Assembly (NCBI RefSeq): GCF_024734665.1
Contig: NZ_CP102931.1
Span: 2,540,001-2,604,000, forward strand
Direction of reading: 5' to 3'
Source of the DNA: Variovorax paradoxus
GTDB taxonomy: Bacteria > Pseudomonadota > Gammaproteobacteria > Burkholderiales > Burkholderiaceae_C
DNA length: 64,000 nucleotides
The stretch's first letter is position 1, and each line of letters begins with the position of its first letter. The translations under genes and the position numbers were made by a program. Below are positions 45,325-55,780 of the stretch, one piece after another. Below the pieces are notes generated by a model. The model was given only the letters and a program-made list of their open reading frames with translations, was not told the DNA's origin and searched no databases.

Positions 45325-45861
45325 ATGACAACTCCAGAATCCTCGGCCCCTGCGCAACCCGCGGCCACGTGGCCGCAAACCCTGGTCGGTGTCGGCGTGC
45401 TGCTGACCGGCCTGGCGCTGGCCTTCGGCGCGATCGGCATTTCTTCCGAAGCCGGCTACGGCGGCGTCGGCCCCAACTTCCTGCCTTGGCTGGTGTCCGT
45501 GGTGCTCGTGCTGTGCGGCGGGTGGATCCTGTGGGAGGCGCGCACGGGCGGCTTCCGCGAGCTCGACGCACCCACGGGCGCGGAGCATGCCTACTGGCCC
45601 GGCTTCGTCTGGGTGTCGGCGGGGCTGCTGCTCAACGCGGCGCTCATCACCACGCTCGGCTTCATCGTGAGCTGCACGCTGTGCTATCTGCTGGCCGTGC
45701 AGGGCCTGCGCCGCGCTAGCGGGCAGGGCGGCGTCAATTCGCTGCGCACCTGGCTCATCGATATCGTCACCGGCGCGCTGATCGCGGCCCCGGTGTTCTG
45801 GATGTTCACGCAATTCCTGGCCATCAACCTGCCTGGCCTCACTTCCACCGGGTGGTTCTGA
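45325..45861 (+). CDS. tctB: Tripartite tricarboxylate transporter small membrane subunit TctB
   Basis: Membrane protein of 178 residues with four hydrophobic helices (about 14-36, 48-66, 90-130 as a pair, 150-170). The family feature GYGGVGPNFLPWLVS follows the first helix. TctB is the small subunit associated with TctA. ATG 45325 follows CCAGGACAAAAAA. The stop is one base before the tctA start, indicating coupling. Confidence 0.88.
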   Translation: MTTPESSAPAQPAATWPQTLVGVGVLLTGLALAFGAIGISSEAGYGGVGPNFLPWLVSVVLVLCGGWILWEARTGGFRELDAPTGAEHAYWPGFVWVSAGLLLNAALITTLGFIVSCTLCYLLAVQGLRRASGQGGVNSLRTWLIDIVTGALIAAPVFWMFTQFLAINLPGLTSTGWF

Positions 45862-45862
45862 C

Positions 45863-47386
45863 ATGGAAATCTTCAACGCACTCATGGCGGGTTTCGCCGC
45901 GGCGATCACCCCCTACAACTTGTTCTGCTGCCTGCTCGGCTGTGCCCTGGGCACGGCCGTGGGCGTGCTGCCTGGCATCGGCCCGGCCGTGGCGGTGGCC
46001 ATGCTGCTGCCGATCACCGGCAAGGTCGACATCACGGCCTCGATGATCTTCTTCTCAGGCATCTACTACGGCGCCATGTACGGCGGCTCGACCACCTCCA
46101 TCCTGCTGAACACGCCCGGCGAAACCGCCAGCATGGTGACGGCGATGGAGGGCAACAAGATGGCCAAGAGCGGAAGGGCGGGCGCGGCACTCGCCACGGC
46201 CGCCATCGGCTCTTTCGTGGCCGGCACCATTGCCACCGTCATCGTCACGCTGTTCGCGCCCTTCGTGGCCGAGTTTGCGGTCAAGCTCGGCCCGCCCGAG
46301 TACTTCCTGCTGATGCTGCTGGCCTTCACCACCGTGAGCGCTGTGCTCGGCAAGAGCACGCTGCGCGGCATGACGGCGCTGTTCGTCGGTCTGGCGGCCG
46401 GCTGCGTCGGGCTCGACCAGATCTCGGGCCAGGGCCGCTACACCGGCGGCGTGCCTGAGCTGCTCGATGGCATCGAGATCGTGTTGGTGGCTGTGGGCCT
46501 GTTCGCCGTGGCTGAAGTGCTGTACGCCGTGCTCTACGAGGGCAAGGTGGTCGAGGGCCAGAACAAGCTCAGCCGCGTGCACATGACCAAGCGCGACTGG
46601 AGGCGATCCATTCCCGCCTGGCTGCGCGGCACCGCCATCGGCACGCCCTTCGGCTGCATTCCGGCCGGCGGCACCGAGATCCCGACTTTCCTGAGCTATG
46701 CGATGGAAAAGAAGCTGGCCAAGGACAAGGACGCCAAGGCCGAGTTCGGCACCACCGGTGCCATCGAAGGCGTGGCCGGCCCCGAGGCTGCCAACAACGC
46801 CACGGTGACGGCCGCGTTGATTCCGCTGCTCACGCTCGGCATTCCGACCTCGAACACCACCGCCATCCTGCTGGGCGCGTTCCAGAACTACGGCATCCAG
46901 CCGGGCCCGCAACTCTTCACCACCTCGGCCGCGCTGGTCTGGGCGCTGATCGCCTCGCTCTACATCGGCAACGTCATGCTGCTGGTGCTGAACCTGCCGA
47001 TGGTGGGCCTCTGGGTCAAGCTGCTGAAGATTCCGAAGCCGCAGCTCTACGCCGGCATCCTGATCTTCGCGACGGTGGGTGCCTACGGCATGCGCCAGAG
47101 CGGGTTCGACCTGTTCCTGCTGTACGCCATCGGCCTGCTGGGCGTGGTGATGCGCCGCTTCGACTTTCCGACCGCGCCCGTGGTGGTCGGCATGATCCTC
47201 GGCCCGCTCGCTGAAGCGCAACTGCGCAACGCCATGTCGATCGGCGAGGGCAGCGCAGTGGTGTTCTTCCAGCGCCCGATGTCGATTGCGCTGGTCGTCA
47301 TCGTCGTGGCTGTGCTGGTGCTTCCTCGCCTGGCCAAGCGCATGAGCGAACGCAAGCTGAAGCGGCTGGCACAGCTGGACGCCTGA
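45863..47386 (+). CDS. tctA: Tripartite tricarboxylate transporter large permease TctA
   Basis: Membrane protein of 507 residues with about 11-12 hydrophobic helices. It contains the conserved TctA motifs [17 protein letters not shown] (about residues 32-48), [19 protein letters not shown] and the second-half [15 protein letters not shown]. It forms the sodium- or proton-coupled transport channel with TctB, fed by TctC. A strong terminator follows 17 bases later. Confidence 0.94.
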   Translation: MEIFNALMAGFAAAITPYNLFCCLLGCALGTAVGVLPGIGPAVAVAMLLPITGKVDITASMIFFSGIYYGAMYGGSTTSILLNTPGETASMVTAMEGNKMAKSGRAGAALATAAIGSFVAGTIATVIVTLFAPFVAEFAVKLGPPEYFLLMLLAFTTVSAVLGKSTLRGMTALFVGLAAGCVGLDQISGQGRYTGGVPELLDGIEIVLVAVGLFAVAEVLYAVLYEGKVVEGQNKLSRVHMTKRDWRRSIPAWLRGTAIGTPFGCIPAGGTEIPTFLSYAMEKKLAKDKDAKAEFGTTGAIEGVAGPEAANNATVTAALIPLLTLGIPTSNTTAILLGAFQNYGIQPGPQLFTTSAALVWALIASLYIGNVMLLVLNLPMVGLWVKLLKIPKPQLYAGILIFATVGAYGMRQSGFDLFLLYAIGLLGVVMRRFDFPTAPVVVGMILGPLAEAQLRNAMSIGEGSAVVFFQRPMSIALVVIVVAVLVLPRLAKRMSERKLKRLAQLDA

Positions 47387-47402
47387 CGCTCCTCGGGGCT
47401 CG

Positions 47403-47437
47403 AAAAAAAAGCTGCGGCATTGCCGCAGCTTTTTTTA
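47403..47437. terminator. Bidirectional rho-independent terminator
   Basis: A run of eight A, GCTGCGGCA, its complement TGCCGCAGC and at least seven T. It separates the converging tctA and RND efflux operons and can end both transcripts. Confidence 0.9.
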
Positions 47438-47453
47438 TTTCCGCCAGGGCGGC

Positions 47454-50400
47454 TTATCGCCCCGCCGCAGGCGTCTCGACCAGGTCGTCGTCGATATGCG
47501 GGTCCGCCGGCTGCCCGCGCAGCTTGCGCACGGTGCGCCGGATCCAGTGCTCGATGTCGTCCACGTAGGTGAACACGGCCGGTACCACCAGCAGGCTCAG
47601 CACCGTCGAGGTGATCAGCCCCCCGATCACCGCCATCGCCATCGGCGAGCGGAAGCTCGAGTCGGCCGCGCCGAATCCGACCGCGATCGGCAGCATGCCA
47701 GCGCCCATGGCGAGCGTGGTCATGATGATGGGCCGCGCGCGCTTGTGGCAGGCGTCGCGCAGTGCGTCCCATCGGCTCATGCCGTGGTCGCGGCGCGCGA
47801 CGATGGCGTACTCCACCAGAAGAATGGAGTTCTTGGTGGCAATGCCCATCAGCATGATGAGCCCGATCAGCGAGGGCATCGACAGCGCCTTCTGCCCGAT
47901 CAGCAGCCCCACGAAGGCGCCACCCAGGGCCAGCGGCAGCGCGCACAAGATGGTCACCGGGTGCAGGAAGTCCTTGAACAGCAGCACAAGCACGATGTAG
48001 ATGCACAGCACGCCCGTCAGCATGGCAAGGCCGAAGCTGGCGAACAGCTCGGTCATGACTTCCGCGTCGCCTATCTCGGCAATGCGCACGCCCGGTAGCA
48101 GGTTCACGATCGACGGCAGCTTCGTCACCGCGTCCTTGGCGTCGCCCAGGCCCACGCCCGACAGCTCGATTTCGAAGTTCACGTTGCGTGAGCGGTCGTA
48201 GCGGTCGATGACGGCCGGGCCGCCTTCCATGGTGAGCGAAGCCACCTGGTTCAGCATGACCGGCCCGCGCGTGCCCGGCACTGCCAGGCGTCCGAGCAGG
48301 TCGATGTCTTTTCGCGCCGAGTCTTCCAGCTTCACCACGATAGGCACCTGCCGCTGCGCGAGGTTGAGCTTGGCCAGCGACTGGTCGTAGTCGCCCAGCG
48401 TGGCCACGCGCAACGTTTCGGCGATGGCGGAGCTGGTCACGCCCAGGTCGGCTGCGCGCGCGAAGTCGGGGCGCACGGCAATTTCGGGGCGAATCAGGCT
48501 CGCGGTGGAAGTGATGTTGCCCAGGCCGGGAATGGTGCGCAGGTCTTTTTCGACCGCGCTGGCGGCGCTGGCCAGCGCCACCGGGTCTTCGCCGGTCAGC
48601 GCCAGGATGTACTTCTCGCCCGAGCCGCCCAGGCCCACGGTGCTGCGCACGCCGGGCAGCGTTTCGAGCGCCGCGCGAATCTGGTTTTCGATCACCTGCT
48701 TGCGCGGCCGGTCGCCGCGCTCATCGAGCTTGATGGTGAGCGTGGCCTTGCGCGTCTCGGGCGTGCCGAAGTTTGCGAACGGGTCGCCGCCCGCGCTGCC
48801 GCCGGCCACCGTGGTGTAGACGCTGCGCACATGGTTGATCTGCATCACGCGGTTGCGGGTTTCCTCGGCGGCCGCGGTGGTTTGCGCCAGCGTGGAGCCG
48901 GGTGCGAGCGAAAGGTAGATCTGCGTCTGCGAGTTGTCGTCCGGCGGAATGAAGCCGGTCTTGAGCAGCGGGATCATCGCCAGCGAGCCGAAGAAGAAGA
49001 GGGTGGCCAGCACCATCGTCTTGAAGCGGTTGTGCGTGCTCCACGTCACCGCGCGCATGTACCAGCGCAGCCAGCCCGGCTCCTTTTCGGCCGTGACCAC
49101 GGGCTTGAGCATGTAGGCCGCCATCATCGGCGTGAGCACTCGCGCGACCACCAGCGAGGCGAACACCGCGAGCGATGCTGTCCATCCGAACTGCTTGAAG
49201 AACTTGCCGGCCACACCGCTCATGAAGGCCGTGGGCAGGAACACCGCGATCAGCGTGAAGGTTGTGGCGATCACGGCCAGGCCGATTTCATCCGCCGCTT
49301 CCATCGCAGCCTGGTAGGGCGACTTGCCCATGCGCAGGTGGCGCACGATGTTCTCGACCTCCACGATCGCGTCGTCCACCAATATGCCGACCACCAGCGA
49401 CAGCGCGAGCAGCGAGATCACGTTGACCGAGAAGCCCAGCAGGTGCATGCCGATGAACGCCGGAATCACCGACATCGGCAGTGCAATCGCCGAGACGAAG
49501 GTGGCGCGCCAGTCGCGCAGGAACAGCCACACCACGATCACCGCCAGGATCGCGCCCTCGTACAGCAGGTGCAGCGAGCCGTTGTATTCCTCTTCCACCG
49601 GGTCGACGAAGTTGAAGGCTTCGGTCAGCTCGATGTCGGGGCGCTGCGCGCGCATGTCGGCCAGCGCCTTCATCACCGCGTGGCCCACTTCCACTTCGCT
49701 GGCGCCACGGCTGCGGGCCACTTCGAAGCCCACCACCGGCTTGCCGTTGAGCAGCGCGGCCGCGCGCGGCTCGGCGATGGTGTCGCTCACGCGCGCCACC
49801 TGGTCGAGGCGGATGCGCCGGCCGTCGGTCAGCACGATCTGCATGTCGGCGAGCTGGTCGGCCGACTTCACGGTGGCCATGGTGCGCACCGGCTGTTCGC
49901 TGCCGCCCAGGTCGAAGCGGCCGCCCGCGCTTTCGGTCTGCACCTGGCGCAACTGGCGCGAGATGTCGGCCGCCGAGGCGCCCAGCGCCTGCAGCTTGCT
50001 CGGGTCGAGGTCGATGTGCACCTGGCGCGTGACGCCGCCCACGCGGTTCACCGCGCCCACGCCGGGCAGCGCGAGCAGCTTCTTGGTGACGTCGTTGTCG
50101 ACGAACCAGCTGAGCGCCTCTGCGTCCATTGCCGACGAGGCAATGGTGAAGGCCAGCACCGGCTGGGCAGCGAAGTCGAGCTTGGTGACGACCGGGTCGC
50201 GCACGTCGGCCGGCAGGTCGGCGCGCACGCGCTGCACTGCGGAGCGCACGTCGTCCACGGCCTCCTGCACCGGCTTCTCGAGGCGGAACTCGACGATCAG
50301 CGTGGCAGCGCCGTCCTGTACCTTGGTGGTGATGTGCTTCAGGCCCTGCACCGTGGCAATGGAGTTCTCGAGCTTGCGCGCGACGTCGGTCTCAAGCTGC

Positions 50401-50570
50401 GAAGGCGCAGCGCCGGGCAGCGACGCCGAAACCGTGACGGTCGGCAGGTCGATGTCCGGAAAGTTCTGCACCTTCATCGCGTTGAACGACAGCAACCCAC
50501 CGAAGGTGAGCAGCACGAACAGCATCACCGCCGGAATCGGGTTGCGTATGGACCAGGCGGAAACGTTCAT
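47454..50570 (-). CDS. RND-family efflux permease (inner membrane)
   Basis: Proton-driven pump subunit of 1038 residues, the usual HAE1-type length. The first helix (about 10-30, IPAVMLFVLLTFGGLLSFNAM), large periplasmic loops, and 12 helices are visible. The helix-4 acidic pair lies in LALSLVVGILVDDAIVEVENI (near residue 405). Sequence style is closer to the MdtB/MexK-like branch than to AcrB, but I would not name the substrate. Last gene of the TetR-OMF-adaptor-pump operon, 21 bases after the adaptor. Likely substrates are drugs, detergents or metabolites. Confidence 0.94.
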   Translation of the reverse strand: MNVSAWSIRNPIPAVMLFVLLTFGGLLSFNAMKVQNFPDIDLPTVTVSASLPGAAPSQLETDVARKLENSIATVQGLKHITTKVQDGAATLIVEFRLEKPVQEAVDDVRSAVQRVRADLPADVRDPVVTKLDFAAQPVLAFTIASSAMDAEALSWFVDNDVTKKLLALPGVGAVNRVGGVTRQVHIDLDPSKLQALGASAADISRQLRQVQTESAGGRFDLGGSEQPVRTMATVKSADQLADMQIVLTDGRRIRLDQVARVSDTIAEPRAAALLNGKPVVGFEVARSRGASEVEVGHAVMKALADMRAQRPDIELTEAFNFVDPVEEEYNGSLHLLYEGAILAVIVVWLFLRDWRATFVSAIALPMSVIPAFIGMHLLGFSVNVISLLALSLVVGILVDDAIVEVENIVRHLRMGKSPYQAAMEAADEIGLAVIATTFTLIAVFLPTAFMSGVAGKFFKQFGWTASLAVFASLVVARVLTPMMAAYMLKPVVTAEKEPGWLRWYMRAVTWSTHNRFKTMVLATLFFFGSLAMIPLLKTGFIPPDDNSQTQIYLSLAPGSTLAQTTAAAEETRNRVMQINHVRSVYTTVAGGSAGGDPFANFGTPETRKATLTIKLDERGDRPRKQVIENQIRAALETLPGVRSTVGLGGSGEKYILALTGEDPVALASAASAVEKDLRTIPGLGNITSTASLIRPEIAVRPDFARAADLGVTSSAIAETLRVATLGDYDQSLAKLNLAQRQVPIVVKLEDSARKDIDLLGRLAVPGTRGPVMLNQVASLTMEGGPAVIDRYDRSRNVNFEIELSGVGLGDAKDAVTKLPSIVNLLPGVRIAEIGDAEVMTELFASFGLAMLTGVLCIYIVLVLLFKDFLHPVTILCALPLALGGAFVGLLIGQKALSMPSLIGLIMLMGIATKNSILLVEYAIVARRDHGMSRWDALRDACHKRARPIIMTTLAMGAGMLPIAVGFGAADSSFRSPMAMAVIGGLITSTVLSLLVVPAVFTYVDDIEHWIRRTVRKLRGQPADPHIDDDLVETPAAGR

Positions 50571-50591
50571 GGGCGTGTTCCTTTGAATTGC

Positions 50592-51800
50592 TTACTTGGC
50601 CGCGGCAGCGGAGGCGGCTGACCTGGCCGGCTGCGCCGCGGTTGCGGGCACTGGTACGGGCGCATCCACCACGCGCACCAGGTCGCCGTCGTTGAGGAAG
50701 CCCGCGCCTTGCACGATCACCTGGGCGCCGTCGGGCAGCGCGCTGGTGATCTCGATGCGGTCGTTCAGGCGCCGGCCGATCTGCACCTTCAGCTGCGTCA
50801 CCTTGTTGTCGGGCTTGAGCAAAAAGACGTTGTTGAAGCCGTCGCGCGGCACGATGGAGGCCTGCGGCACCGTCGGCGCCGTGCTGCGGCCCAGTTCGAA
50901 GTCGCCGCGCGCGAACATGCCGGCCTTGATGCCGGTGTTCTGCTGCACGTTGGGCAGATCGACGTACACCAGCGCAGCACGCGTCTGCGGATCGACCGTG
51001 GGCGCGATGCTGCGCACCTTGCCGCGCACCTGCGCGCCGCTGGCGCTGACCACGAAAGCGGTGGTGCCGACCGCGACGCGGCTCAGCTCAGCCGAGGTCA
51101 CCTCGGCGCGCCATTCGAGCCGGCCCTGGCGGATCAGGCGGAACAGCTCGGTGCCGGCCGACACCACGCTGCCCACCGTGGCCGTGCGCGCGGAGATCAC
51201 GCCGTCGTCGGGTGCCAGCACCTGCGTATTGCGACCGCGTACCTGCTGCGCGGCCAGCACGGCCTCTGCCGCCTCGACGCGTGCCTTGGCGGTCTGCTCG
51301 GTGGTCTGGTACTGGTTGATCTGCTGCTGGCTCAGTGCGCCGGTGGCCTGCAGCGTGCGGGCGCGTGCGGCATTGCCTGCGGCGTCGGCCGCGGTGGCGC
51401 GAGCTTCGGCCAGAGAGGCGCGCGATTGCGCGATGTCGGCCTGTACCGTCTCGGGCGAGAACACCGCGAGTACCTGACCCTTCTTGACCAGGTCGCCCAC
51501 GTTCACGCGCACCTCGGCCAGCTTCAGGCCGTTGGACTCGGAGCCGACCACGGCCTCCTGCCAGGCGGCCACGTTGCCGTTGGCTGCGAGCGTGAGCATC
51601 AGCTCGGTGGCTTCAGGCTTGGCGACGGTGACGGTCAGCGCGGGCTTGGGCGAGTGGGCGCCGTCCTTGGTCTTGGCTGCTGCGGCAGGATCGGCCGACT
51701 TGTCCGACGGCTTGCCGCGCGTCATGAAGAAGATCGCCGCGATGACGACGACCAGCGCAATCAGCGCGATGACGAGGGTGGAACGCTTCATTGATTTCAT
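50592..51800 (-). CDS. RND efflux periplasmic adaptor (membrane fusion protein)
   Basis: Protein of 402 residues. An N-terminal membrane anchor (about 8-26), a lipoyl-like half motif (VRVNVGDLVKKGQVLAVFSPE), a helical hairpin (about 115-190, with QQQINQYQTTEQTAKARVEAAE) and the second lipoyl half (VLAPDDGVISARTATVGSVV), then beta-barrel and membrane-proximal domains. It links the RND pump with the NodT-type channel. Start ATG 51800 overlaps the outer-membrane-factor stop (ATGA). C-terminal Ala-rich tail. Confidence 0.93.
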   Translation of the reverse strand: MKSMKRSTLVIALIALVVVIAAIFFMTRGKPSDKSADPAAAAKTKDGAHSPKPALTVTVAKPEATELMLTLAANGNVAAWQEAVVGSESNGLKLAEVRVNVGDLVKKGQVLAVFSPETVQADIAQSRASLAEARATAADAAGNAARARTLQATGALSQQQINQYQTTEQTAKARVEAAEAVLAAQQVRGRNTQVLAPDDGVISARTATVGSVVSAGTELFRLIRQGRLEWRAEVTSAELSRVAVGTTAFVVSASGAQVRGKVRSIAPTVDPQTRAALVYVDLPNVQQNTGIKAGMFARGDFELGRSTAPTVPQASIVPRDGFNNVFLLKPDNKVTQLKVQIGRRLNDRIEITSALPDGAQVIVQGAGFLNDGDLVRVVDAPVPVPATAAQPARSAASAAAAK

Positions 51801-53296
51801 GGCGACGTCGCGACCTTGGTGGCCGGGGTGGAGGTCATTGAGGACGATTCGGAAGATGGGGCCGAGGCCGACTGGCGATTCCAGCCGCCGCCCATCGAGC
51901 GGTACAGCGCAACCCATGCCTCGGTGCGCTCGCGCTGCAGCGTGACGCGCGCGGTCTGCGCGGTGAACAGCGTGCGGCGCGAGTCTTCCAGCTCGAACAG
52001 GCTCGCGAGGCCGCTGCTGTAGCGAGCCTGCGTGGCGTCGAAGGAGGCCTGGTAGTTCTTCACCGCGGCATCGGCGTCGGTGGTGCGGGCGTCGGTGGCG
52101 TCGAGGTTGACCAGCGCTTCTTCGACTTCGCGCACCGCCTGCCGCACGTTGGAGCGGTAGAGCGACACGGCTTCGGCGTAGCGCGCCTTGGCGGCATCGA
52201 TGTTCGCCTTGCGTGAGCCGCCGTCGAGCAGCGGCACGGTCAGCGAGATCGGGCCCACCGTCCAGGTTTCGAGCGACTGGCGCAGGCCGTCGACACGGTA
52301 CTGCGTGCGACCGATGGAGCCCGACACCGTGAGCTTGGGGTAGCGCTCGGCCTCGGCCGAGCCCACGTCGGCGCTGGCCGAGGCCACGCCGAGTTCGGCC
52401 GAGTACACATCGGGCCGCTGCGAGATAGCCTCGGCCGGCACGCTGGCGATGCTGCCCACGACCGGCAATGCGCGCTGTGCGGGCGAGGCGGCGAGCTTCT
52501 GTTCGAGCGTGGTTTCGTCGATGCCGCTGAGCGCCACCAGCGCCTTGCGCTGCACCGCGCATTGGGCGCGCTGCTGCGTGAGCCGGCCCGAGGCATCGGA
52601 GGCGCTGGCGCGTGCCAGCGCGGCATCGGCCGGCGCGGTGAAGCCGGCCTTTGCGGAGAGGTCGTTGAGCCGCGCGGTTTCCGAGCGCGAACGCGCGTCC
52701 GCTTCGGACACGCGCAGCTGCTGCTGGCAGGCGCGCTCGGAAAAATACGCGTTGGCCGTCTCGGCCGCCACCGCCACGCGGGCGTCGTGCCACTTGGCGT
52801 TGGCGCTGTTCTGCTTGGCTTCGGCTGCGTCGCGGTCGGCGCGCAGGCGGCCGAACAGATCGACTTCCCACTTCGACTGCAGGCCAGCCTGCAGCGTGGT
52901 GATTGGCGTGCTGGCCGAGAGGCTGCTGCTCGAACTGCTGCTGGAAGAAAGGCCCGAGGTGCCGCGGCTGGCCGAGGCCGTGCCGTCCAGGCTCGGCAGC
53001 AGAGCGGCTCCGGCCTGCACGCGCGTGGAGCGCGCCTCGGCCACGCGTGCCGCGGCGCTGGCGACGTTGGGGCTCGCGGCTTCGGCGGCGGTGATCAGCT
53101 CCACCAGGAGCGGATCGTCGAGCTGGCGCCACCAGTCGGCCAGCGACGCGAGCGAGCCGCCGTGGGGCAGGGGGGCGTGCCATTGCGCGGGGATCGGTGC
53201 TTCCACCTGCGCCGGCGGGCGCGTCAGCGAACAGCCTGCGAGGCCGATGCCCAGGCAGAGGGCTGTCATCAGTTTCAGTCGGAGTCTTCTCATCAT
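51797..53296 (-). CDS. NodT-family outer-membrane efflux lipoprotein
   Basis: TolC-like outer-membrane factor of 499 residues with lipobox GLAGC (lipidated Cys22). It shows the internal repeat of the family: WWRQLDDPLLVELITAAEAASPNVASAAARV in the first half and AEAERYPKLTVSGSIG in the second. A run of nine Ser near residues 108-123 sits in a loop. It forms the exit duct of the RND pump. It overlaps the TetR stop and the adaptor start by 4 bases each. Confidence 0.93.
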   Translation of the reverse strand: MMRRLRLKLMTALCLGIGLAGCSLTRPPAQVEAPIPAQWHAPLPHGGSLASLADWWRQLDDPLLVELITAAEAASPNVASAAARVAEARSTRVQAGAALLPSLDGTASASRGTSGLSSSSSSSSSLSASTPITTLQAGLQSKWEVDLFGRLRADRDAAEAKQNSANAKWHDARVAVAAETANAYFSERACQQQLRVSEADARSRSETARLNDLSAKAGFTAPADAALARASASDASGRLTQQRAQCAVQRKALVALSGIDETTLEQKLAASPAQRALPVVGSIASVPAEAISQRPDVYSAELGVASASADVGSAEAERYPKLTVSGSIGRTQYRVDGLRQSLETWTVGPISLTVPLLDGGSRKANIDAAKARYAEAVSLYRSNVRQAVREVEEALVNLDATDARTTDADAAVKNYQASFDATQARYSSGLASLFELEDSRRTLFTAQTARVTLQRERTEAWVALYRSMGGGWNRQSASAPSSESSSMTSTPATKVATSP

Positions 53297-53988
53297 TTCT
53301 TCAGCTTTCTCTCGGCGCGGCGGCGGGCCGCTTCGGCCTCCACCAGCGCCAGCGCATAGCCCGTGAGGCGATCGGCCCAGGTGTCGATGGCTCGCGGCGT
53401 GCGCAGCAGCGATGGGCGGATGGCCTCGATGAAATCCTGGCTCACGTAGAGCTGCATCGACAGCCCGGTGATCGCGAAGGTCAGGCGGTGGATGTCGTCG
53501 TCGGCCCGCTCCACCTTCAGGTGGCGGCACAGCAGGTCGGCAATGGCGCGGTGCGGGCCCTTGATGTCGCGCTCCAGCTCCTCGGCCCAGCGGCTGGTCG
53601 GCTCCAGCATCTCGCGCATGTGCAGCTGGATGCATTGCCGCACGATCTCGCCCTGCTTGAGCGGGTCGATCATGGACACCATGCACAGGCGCAGCGTGGT
53701 TTCGAGCGACTGCCCGGGTGCATTGCAGACGGCGATCAGGTCGCTGGAGTCGCCGCCCATCGGCTCGCTGAAGGTGGCCGCGTACAGCCCCTCCTTGTCG
53801 CCGAAGTAGTAGCTGATGGCCGAGATGTTGACTTCGGCCTCGCGGGCGATCTCGCGCGTGGAGGTCTTGGCAAACCCCTTTTGCGCGAACAGCCGCAGCG
53901 CGGTGTGGAGCAGCCTGTGGCGTGCCTCGGCGCCATCGCTGCGCGGTGCGCGGCGCGGGGCCTGGGTGATCGGGTCTCTCGCGTTCAT
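53293..53988 (-). CDS. TetR-family repressor of the RND operon
   Basis: Protein of about 231 residues. N-terminal HTH (ALRLFAQKGFAKTSTREIAREAEVNISAISYYFGDKEGLY) and an all-helical C-terminal ligand domain of the CerR/DUF1956 type (GEIVRQCIQLHMREMLEPT). First gene of the coupled efflux operon, so it is probably autoregulated. I use the ATG at 53988 (MNARDPITQ). An ATG at 54009 would add seven residues but lies only two bases from a palindromic operator-like sequence. Divergent from the sigma-54 activator gene. Confidence 0.9.
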   Translation of the reverse strand: MNARDPITQAPRRAPRSDGAEARHRLLHTALRLFAQKGFAKTSTREIAREAEVNISAISYYFGDKEGLYAATFSEPMGGDSSDLIAVCNAPGQSLETTLRLCMVSMIDPLKQGEIVRQCIQLHMREMLEPTSRWAEELERDIKGPHRAIADLLCRHLKVERADDDIHRLTFAITGLSMQLYVSQDFIEAIRPSLLRTPRAIDTWADRLTGYALALVEAEAARRRAERKLKK

Positions 53989-54010
53989 GCCCGGCATTAC
54001 ACCATGCATG

Positions 54011-54028
54011 AAATCAAACGATTGATTT
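54011..54028. promoter_or_regulatory. Putative TetR operator palindrome
   Basis: AAATCAA-ACGA-TTGATTT, a perfect 7-bp dyad with a 4-base centre, located between the divergent TetR and sigma-54-activator genes. Position and symmetry fit an autoregulatory operator. Confidence 0.6.
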
Positions 54029-54135
54029 ACTTAAGGCTTGCTGAAGGGTTTTGTCCGCGGGCCGGATCCTGAGCATTTCCTGAAGGCATTTGATGCCCGG
54101 TTTGTTGCGGTTTGATGCGCGCTACGATTCGCGCC

Positions 54136-55665
54136 ATGCCCGCCGCCCCCACCGCACCGCCCACATTGCCCCTCGATGCCGAAGGGATCCTCGCGCTGGC
54201 CGCGCGCTCGATGTTTCATTTGTTTTCAAGCATCAGCCAGGGCATGTTCCTCGTGGACAGCAGCGGGCGCATCGTGTGGGTGAATGAAGGCTACCGGCGC
54301 TTTCTGCCGGCGCTGGGCTTTTCTTCCATCGACCAGTTCATGGGGCACATGGTGGAAGACGTGATTCCCAACACGCAGATGCGGCGCGTGCTCGAGACCG
54401 GTGAGCCGATATTGATCGACTTGCTGACCAACAAGGCCGGCACCTTCGTGGTCAGCCGCATCCCGCTGCGCGAAGAGCGCGGGGGCGGCGAAGGAGGGAT
54501 GGGAGACGTGATCGGCGCCATCGGCATCGTGCTCTTCGATCAGCCCGAGACCACGCTGCAGCCGCTCATCAGCAAGTTTGCGCTGCTGCAGCGCGACCTC
54601 GACGATGCGCGGCGCGAACTCGCGAGCCAGCGCAACAACCCGCTCTATCAGCATGCGCCCGACGGTCAGCGCCGCTCCAAGTACACCTTCGCGAGCTTCA
54701 TCGGCAGCAGCCCGGCGGCGGTGGAGGTGAAGCGGCATGCGCGGCGTGCGGCGCAATCGGCCAGTCCGGTGCTGCTGCTGGGTGAAACGGGCACCGGCAA
54801 GGAACTGCTGGCGCACGCGATTCATGCGTCGTCTGCGCGCGCGAAGGGGCAGTTCGTCAGCGTCAACATCGCGGCCGTGCCCGACACGCTGCTCGAAGCC
54901 GAGTTCTTCGGCTTCGCGCCCGGCGCCTTCACCGGCGCCGACCGCAAGGGCCGCGAAGGCAAGTTCAAGCTGGCCGACGGCGGCAGCCTGTTCCTCGACG
55001 AGATCGGCGACATGCCGCTGGGCCTGCAGGCCAAGCTGCTGCGTGCGCTGCAGGAAGGCGAGATCGAGCCGCTGGGCTCCAACAAGCTCGTGCCCTTCGA
55101 TGCGCGCGTGATCGCCGCCACCTCGCGCGACCTGCCCGAGCTGGTGCGGCGCGGGCAGTTCCGCGAAGACCTTTACTACCGCCTCAACGTGCTGCCGCTG
55201 CGCGTGCCGCCATTGCGCGAGCGGCGCGCGGATATTCCCGCGCTGGTCGAGGCACTGGGTGAAGACATGGCGCTGCGCAGCGGCGAGGCGCCGCCCGAGC
55301 TCACGCCCGACGCGCTCGCGCTGCTCGCGGGCCAGCACTGGCGCGGCAACATCCGCGAGCTGCGCAACGTGCTGGAGCAGGTGACCATGCGCAGCGACTC
55401 GCAGCGCATAGACGCCGTGCAGCTCGAACGCATCCTGCGCGAAGCCGGGCTGGACCAGATTGCGCCGCCTGACGCCATGCAGCAGTTGTCGGGCGACGAA
55501 GAGGGTGCGCTGCTGCGGCCGCTGGCCCAGCAGATTGCGGAGCTAGAGCACAAGGCCATTGCCGCCGCGCTCGCGAGCACGGGCGGCAACAAGCTCGCCA
55601 CCTCGCGGCTGCTCGGCATTTCGCGCGCTACGCTGTATGAGCGCATGACGAATCCGGGTCGCTGA
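54136..55665 (+). CDS. PAS-domain sigma-54-dependent transcriptional activator
   Basis: Bacterial enhancer-binding protein of 509 residues. PAS sensor (about 30-135, [19 protein letters not shown]), coiled linker, and an AAA+ domain with Walker A GETGTGKE (216-223), the sigma-54 contact loop GAFTGA (263-268) and Walker B FLDEIGD (286-292). A Fis-type HTH ends the protein ([20 protein letters not shown]). The intact GAFTGA means it can work with sigma-54. A near-consensus sigma-54 promoter 1.5 kb downstream (57163-57178) is the obvious candidate target. I start at ATG 54136; ATG 54112 would add eight residues. Confidence 0.9.
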   Translation: MPAAPTAPPTLPLDAEGILALAARSMFHLFSSISQGMFLVDSSGRIVWVNEGYRRFLPALGFSSIDQFMGHMVEDVIPNTQMRRVLETGEPILIDLLTNKAGTFVVSRIPLREERGGGEGGMGDVIGAIGIVLFDQPETTLQPLISKFALLQRDLDDARRELASQRNNPLYQHAPDGQRRSKYTFASFIGSSPAAVEVKRHARRAAQSASPVLLLGETGTGKELLAHAIHASSARAKGQFVSVNIAAVPDTLLEAEFFGFAPGAFTGADRKGREGKFKLADGGSLFLDEIGDMPLGLQAKLLRALQEGEIEPLGSNKLVPFDARVIAATSRDLPELVRRGQFREDLYYRLNVLPLRVPPLRERRADIPALVEALGEDMALRSGEAPPELTPDALALLAGQHWRGNIRELRNVLEQVTMRSDSQRIDAVQLERILREAGLDQIAPPDAMQQLSGDEEGALLRPLAQQIAELEHKAIAAALASTGGNKLATSRLLGISRATLYERMTNPGR

Positions 55666-55780
55666 AGAAGCGTTCAGGCCTGCGGGCCGGCCGCGTTCGG
55701 CAACAAAGCTGCAACACGGTGAAATTTGTGCGCAAAGCGGCTTGTGGAAGCTGCGGGTTTTAACCTGCAAGAAACCCCAC

